Shown piece by piece: positions 60,001-64,000 of a DNA stretch of 64,000 nt. The notes under the pieces are model-generated. The model searched no databases. It was given only the letters and a program-made list of their open reading frames with translations, and was not told the DNA's origin. This stretch comes from Xiphophorus maculatus (taxonomy: Eukaryota > Chordata > Actinopteri > Cyprinodontiformes > Poeciliidae), in assembly GCF_002775205.1 (NCBI RefSeq), contig NC_036447.1:21372501-21436500 (forward strand), given 5' to 3'. Made by a program: the position numbers and the translations under genes. Within the stretch, counting starts at the first letter, position 1. Every line of letters starts with the position of its first letter.

Positions 60001-61763
60001 CATGTTACCTTAAAGGGAAGCGCAGCACACAGTTGACATTTCCAGCCCATCTCCTCAGATTATCGTTTTATCTACAGATCAGAAATGACTCTACCTTTGG
60101 GGGCAATGTCGTAGCCAACGGCAACCACAACCACGTCCTTATCAACGAGTGGGACAGCCATGAATCCAGACTCCTCTTTGCTGCAAAGACTTTTTTTTTT
60201 TAACTTGATGTCTTAAATTACATTGGAAAATAAAGCATTGAGTAAGAAGCGGTACCTGAGAAACTGCCAGTAGCCTCCGTGGATGTAAATAACAAGGTTG
60301 ACGTCTGAGAGAGAAAACATGCAGCCGGTTATTAGTTATCCGGGAGTCGATTCAGGACATCTGACACATAGCTCCATACCCAAAGAGGCAGTCTTGGGGA
60401 TGTACACGTCCAGTTTCTCTCCATCTTCCTCTCCGTACGGAACATTGATTAAAGTTTGAGCCAGACTGCGGGCTCGCTCTGTACCTGAGGAGAAAACGTG
60501 ATTCAAAAATTGAAAAGAAAAAGAAAAGGATGCAAAATCCATCTTTTAAATCAAACGTTTCAAATCAACATGGGAAATGTGTAAAACAGAAATAATTTTA
60601 AATGGTGTGTATTTATTAAATTTTTAACAAACGACATGATATGACCACATTTGGCGAACATGTTGCTACAGTGTTTGGCTGCACAAGTAACAGAGAAATA
60701 CCTCATTATTAGCCTGCACTGCTAACAGTAGTTATCCTGGTCAGTGAACACATTATTCAACATATTCCACCAGGTTTTAAACTTCAGACTGGTTACGGTG
60801 GGGACGAGGTCACTCCTTCAGAGGGAACACCATAAATAGCATCATTTTGCTTTCATTTGTCCAGCTAATTTGTCCTGACCACCACTGAAGGAAACCCAAG
60901 CGCTATAGCTGAGCACCATGGCACTAAAGAGACAATATATCCATCATGGACTGAGAAGAACATGTAAGAAAACTGGAAAGAGAGAGGTGTGGGTTTTCCT
61001 TCTAAACCTGTCAACTTGATTTAAGCTTCAAGAAAGCTACCTTGGAGTGTAGCATCTCCTTGTGAATTAATGTACCAATCATTAGAGCTGTGCTCTTCTT
61101 ACTGTGACAGGTTGGGGAAAAAAATCCGTGCAATGAAATTTTAGAATTTGGTGGACAAGACTTTTCCTGAGCATCTTACTACGTTAGATGTTCAATAAAA
61201 ACACATTTTAAATCTCTGCAAATAAAACAAAAGATAATATAATGTAGTCATATTTTAATGGCGCGTCTCTTAGTAATATATGAAACAGCATGTATGTAGC
61301 ATATGTGTGTGGTAAACATTTAAACCCAACTGTGGATTATTAATTCCAAACTATGTGATTTATGAACAATAAAAACCTAGACATGTGTAGCTAAACATGC
61401 CATGATTTAGCTAAGCTAGCGTGTTTTAAGCTAACAAAATCACATTCATTGCCTAAAAAAACCCCCACACACAAAGCTTCAAACTTCCAAACTCATTCAT
61501 AACTATCCGACGGGGCTTTCAGATTTACGGATACACAACATTGAGCACAACACCGGTGCTCCGAAACGACAGCCCCGTCGGTCTGCCAGATTAAAAACAA
61601 AGTTACCGTGTCGCCGGTAAACAAACAAACCTTCCTTCAGAGCCTTGACGTGGGCCTTGATCACGTCGTCTGCCGCCATCCTGTGAGACCACCTGCTGGG
61701 TGAGTACTGCTTCTCAAGCTCCTGTTGACAGAAAGACGCTGTTGTGAGCCGCTCCGCCGCCAT
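57019..61763 (-). CDS. afmid: kynurenine formamidase (arylformamidase), 10 coding exons, 297 aa
   Basis: Hydrolyses N-formylkynurenine to kynurenine and formate, step two of tryptophan catabolism; cytosolic/nuclear alpha/beta hydrolase. Minus-strand exons: 61763-61631, 60484-60380, 60304-60256, 60180-60095, 60008-59936, 59820-59723, 59615-59537, 58224-58089, 57875-57771, 57048-57019; phases agree (894 nt) for 297 residues (human about 303). Marks: [11 protein letters not shown] near the N-terminus, oxyanion motif HGGYW (88-92), nucleophile elbow GHSAG with Ser157, then Asp240 in QNDSPEF and His272 in NTDHF, completing the triad. The exon 1 donor is a weak GTTTGT. The exon 7 donor is GTAGGT; reading past it meets TAG at once. 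The start at 61763 has a good context (GCCGCCATG transcript sense not assumed beyond position) and precedes the conserved block; an upstream in-frame ATG at 61829 is possible. Confidence 0.95.
57325..57560. mobile_element. Tc1-like transposon fragment in afmid intron 9
   Basis: TTGAGATTTTTCACATCTTG with GTCAGGTTACAACTACAA (about 57327-57365) resembles a Tc1 terminal region, and GGCCTAGTCAAAGCCCAGTC (about 57512-57531) the transposase DDE region. Heavily deleted. Confidence 0.5.
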
Positions 61764-61870
61764 GCGACCTGGCACGCCGCCAGGCAGGGAGGAATATATA
61801 CAGCAAACAGCGCCCTCTGCTGACGACACGGCCGAACTGCATGTATCAATTTTATGAGGTTGTTGTTGTT
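61764..61870 (-). promoter_or_regulatory. afmid upstream region
   Basis: A CpG-bearing stretch immediately upstream of the afmid start, bounded by the TAA/GTT microsatellite at 61861-61916. It contains a CTCF-like word (61808-61822). Promoter role assigned by position only. Confidence 0.4.
61808..61822 (-). promoter_or_regulatory. candidate CTCF motif
   Basis: CAGCGCCCTCTGCTG on the plus strand reads CAGCAGAGGGCGCTG on the minus strand, a close match to the CTCF core, about 45 bp upstream of the afmid start. Confidence 0.4.
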
Positions 61871-61880
61871 GATAATAATA

Positions 61881-61916
<36 letters not shown>
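61871..61916. repeat. TAA trinucleotide microsatellite
   Basis: (TAA)n with one interruption near 61883, about 110 bp upstream of the afmid start codon and preceded by a few GTT units. Confidence 0.93.
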
Positions 61917-61919
<3 letters not shown>

Positions 61920-62199
61920 TTCAAATACAGAGATAAAAATGTTGCCGTATTTGTTTATTCTTTATTCTTTTTGTTTGCAGAGTGGTATTGTTAAAATGGT
62001 CCATCTGATAAAGTTTATAAATTATTAGCAAAGTTAATTAACATTTTCTCTAATCACAGAAACATCATTTGCAGGGTCATTTAGTTCTGCTACTAAGTGA
62101 GCTACAATCATTTCTATAATCCTATCATTGAAGGGAGGCAATGAAGTTGTTTTGTCTATGTCTTACTCACTGAGTTAAATGAGCAGAATGATTGAATCT

Positions 62200-62450
62200 A
62201 AAGGGAGTGGTGCTTGAAGAAAATTCTTTTCTTTGTGATAGCCTCAGAGGAAACTTGCTTTCATCATTTCTTTGCACCAAAAACGTTTCACGGGAAAGAC
62301 TTATTGCTGCAACTAAAACTGCACCCAAATCGGCCACTTATCAAATCATCACAAACTTCAACAGGAAGACCAACAACTGGACTAAGGAGAAGTTATTTTC
62401 TTTAATGAAGCCCCTCTTCACACTGTTTGGGACATTTTGAAAATACGGTT
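62200..62450 (+). mobile_element. probable Tc1-like transposon fragment
   Basis: GGGAAAGACTTATTGCTGCA and ACTAAAACTGCACCCAAATC followed by ATCATCACAAACTTCAACAG resemble the N-terminal (DNA-binding) part of a Tc1-type transposase reading frame. Truncated. Confidence 0.4.
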
Positions 62451-63794
62451 GTCCGTAGAAGGAAAAAGTCCATCTTTGTGTCCATAGTAAAGCAAGTACT
62501 TTGTCTTTTGGCCCTTACTTTTGTTGGAACATGTCAAAATGTTTATTTAAACTTTTATTTCCCCCCCCCCTCTCCCAAGGGTCCCTGGAAGATTTTGTGT
62601 CTGCTTTAGCTGCTTGTCCCTCATTTTCTAGTCATTGAACATTACCTAAAGTGCAGGTTATTGAGTTATTTGTTTTGGTAAGCCATTTATCTTCAAGCTA
62701 TCAGTCACTCTAGCAGAAAAGCTGTTAAACTGAAAGGATGAATTTTGTGTTAACACATGACAGAATAACATAACAAAACGTAACGTAACAAAACAAAACA
62801 GAATACTCAGCAAAGAGACAACTGTAACTCAGAACTTCAGGCATTTTTTCTGTCACATTTTATTCAATTTTGTTCTATTTTATTTAGAAAAAAGTGACAT
62901 CAGTAATACATGGTATGGATCAAATTTTTTGTTTCGCTCCAACAAGGTGATTCTCAACCAACTAAAATAATCCATTCTCATTTACTGAGAAGAATTCAAA
63001 CGGTCTTAAAAATAATTTTAAATATTTTATTTATTTATTCATTTTTTCACAAGCGATGTTTTCATTATTTATATTCCTCTTTAAAAAAATGTTCTTGCTT
63101 TTTTGGGATAAAAGTGATTCCATCTGTTTACCGTTGTTTACTTTACAAAATGTATACTTTGAACTCCACAGAGTCACATGGCTGTGCAATCTGTGTGATC
63201 CAATACAAACACTGAGCAAAGTCATCGGTCTGATCACTGGGAATCTTTGCTCAAGCTGATAAATTTTAAATAAATATATCACAATCATAAAACTTTCTCT
63301 TTGTTTTGTTAGTCAAATGAAAATGAAAACCTTATTTGTTTCTTTAAAAAAAACAAACTCTAAACAGTCAAATCACACATAGTGATCTGAACTCCTCCAG
63401 CTTCACATTATGTTCTATCTCCTGTCAGCAACCAAAGCGCAAACAGATAAAGTGAAAACTCTTACGTCTTTCTTCATTTCCATCCAGTGCATCGTTTACT
63501 TAGACAGAATACCTCGGATTGCTGCGAAGGAATAAATGTGACCACCATCTGCTGAGGATCTGATCTTTAGACTGCAGAGTCTCGCTGTGTACACACATTG
63601 TTCACGGCTGAATCAGCTGCACAACACCTTTTGCTTGGTGTTTTATCAGGCTGGATTTTGGACATCAGGGGAAGAGAAAACAAAAGAGGAACAGACGATT
63701 GTGGCCGTTTCTGTTCTCTTCTCAACTTGCAGCTGCATTTCAGGAACTGAGAATGTAATGTGATCTAATATCCAACAATTTAGAGAGACCAACT

Positions 63795-63906
63795 AACCTA
63801 ACAGTATTGTTGCATGAACAGGGAGAACATGCCAAATCCATTCAGGAAGACCCAAGGCTGCGATTTGAACCCATGACCTTCTTGCTACAAGGCATCTGTG
63901 CAAGCC
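63795..63906. repeat. degraded teleost interspersed repeat
   Basis: GGGAGAACATGCCAAATCCA, AGGAAGACCCAAGGCTGCGA and TTTGAACCCATGACCTTCTT resemble a dispersed fish sequence (variants carry AATCGAACCC in the same place). Family uncertain. Confidence 0.4.
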
Positions 63907-64000
63907 CTTGTAAATTATATGTTGTTTATATAGATTTTCTACAAAGCCTTAAATTATGAGAACAGATATAATATCACCCTCTACTGTTGCATTGTTTGTG

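Larger units (their letters stand above)
61920..64000. other. region to the right of afmid, no gene seen
   Basis: AT-rich DNA. It includes a Tc1-like fragment (62200-62450), a short ATAAC/GTAAC-type array near 62765-62800 and a degraded repeat near 63795-63906. Open frames here are short and unrecognised. Confidence 0.6.

Overview
The window reads as teleost fish nuclear DNA. Genes are split by GT-AG introns, the flanks are AT-rich with long dinucleotide microsatellites, and there are many decayed Tc1-like transposons and one tRNA-derived SINE. There are no operons, phage genes or CRISPR arrays. The encoded proteins match vertebrate families closely, and exon boundaries could be placed to the base because phases agree across introns. 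The species cannot be named from sequence alone.

Layout. (1) 1-21007, minus: the 5' part of ldb1 (LIM-domain-binding protein 1). Coding exon 1 is at 21007-20980 and exon 2 at 511-409, separated by an intron of about 20.5 kb. The rest of the gene lies off the left edge. The intron holds microsatellites, a SINE, Tc1 remnants and two candidate alternative first exons (near 9.6 kb and 2.9-3.1 kb). (2) 21-29.4 kb: GA-rich ldb1 upstream region and an intergenic stretch of repeats. (3) 29515-37839, plus: pprc1 (PGC-1-related coactivator), 11 coding exons, 1056 residues. (4) 38762-47051, plus: a compact O-GlcNAcase (oga-like), 17 coding exons, 678 residues. (5) 49336-52220, minus: cant1 (calcium-activated nucleotidase), 4 coding exons, 401 residues, with non-coding 5' exon(s) near 54.6 kb. 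(6) 57019-61763, minus: afmid (kynurenine formamidase), 10 coding exons, 297 residues. (7) 61.9-64 kb: no gene seen.

The genes do not form one pathway. ldb1, pprc1 and oga are neighbours on human 10q24, and cant1 and afmid both lie on human 17q25, so the window appears to join two ancestral vertebrate blocks somewhere between 47 and 49 kb (gene locations recalled, not searched). LDB1 bridges LIM-homeodomain/LMO/GATA factors and enhancer loops. PPRC1 drives nuclear genes for mitochondria. OGA removes O-GlcNAc from nuclear and cytosolic proteins. CANT1 hydrolyses UDP/GDP in the secretory pathway. AFMID acts in tryptophan catabolism.

No wholly new system is visible. The most interesting points are the shortened OGA with an intact active site, a phase-compatible candidate first exon for ldb1, candidate CTCF motifs around the ldb1/pprc1 interval, a start-overlapping uORF in cant1, and a PP1-docking-like motif in pprc1.
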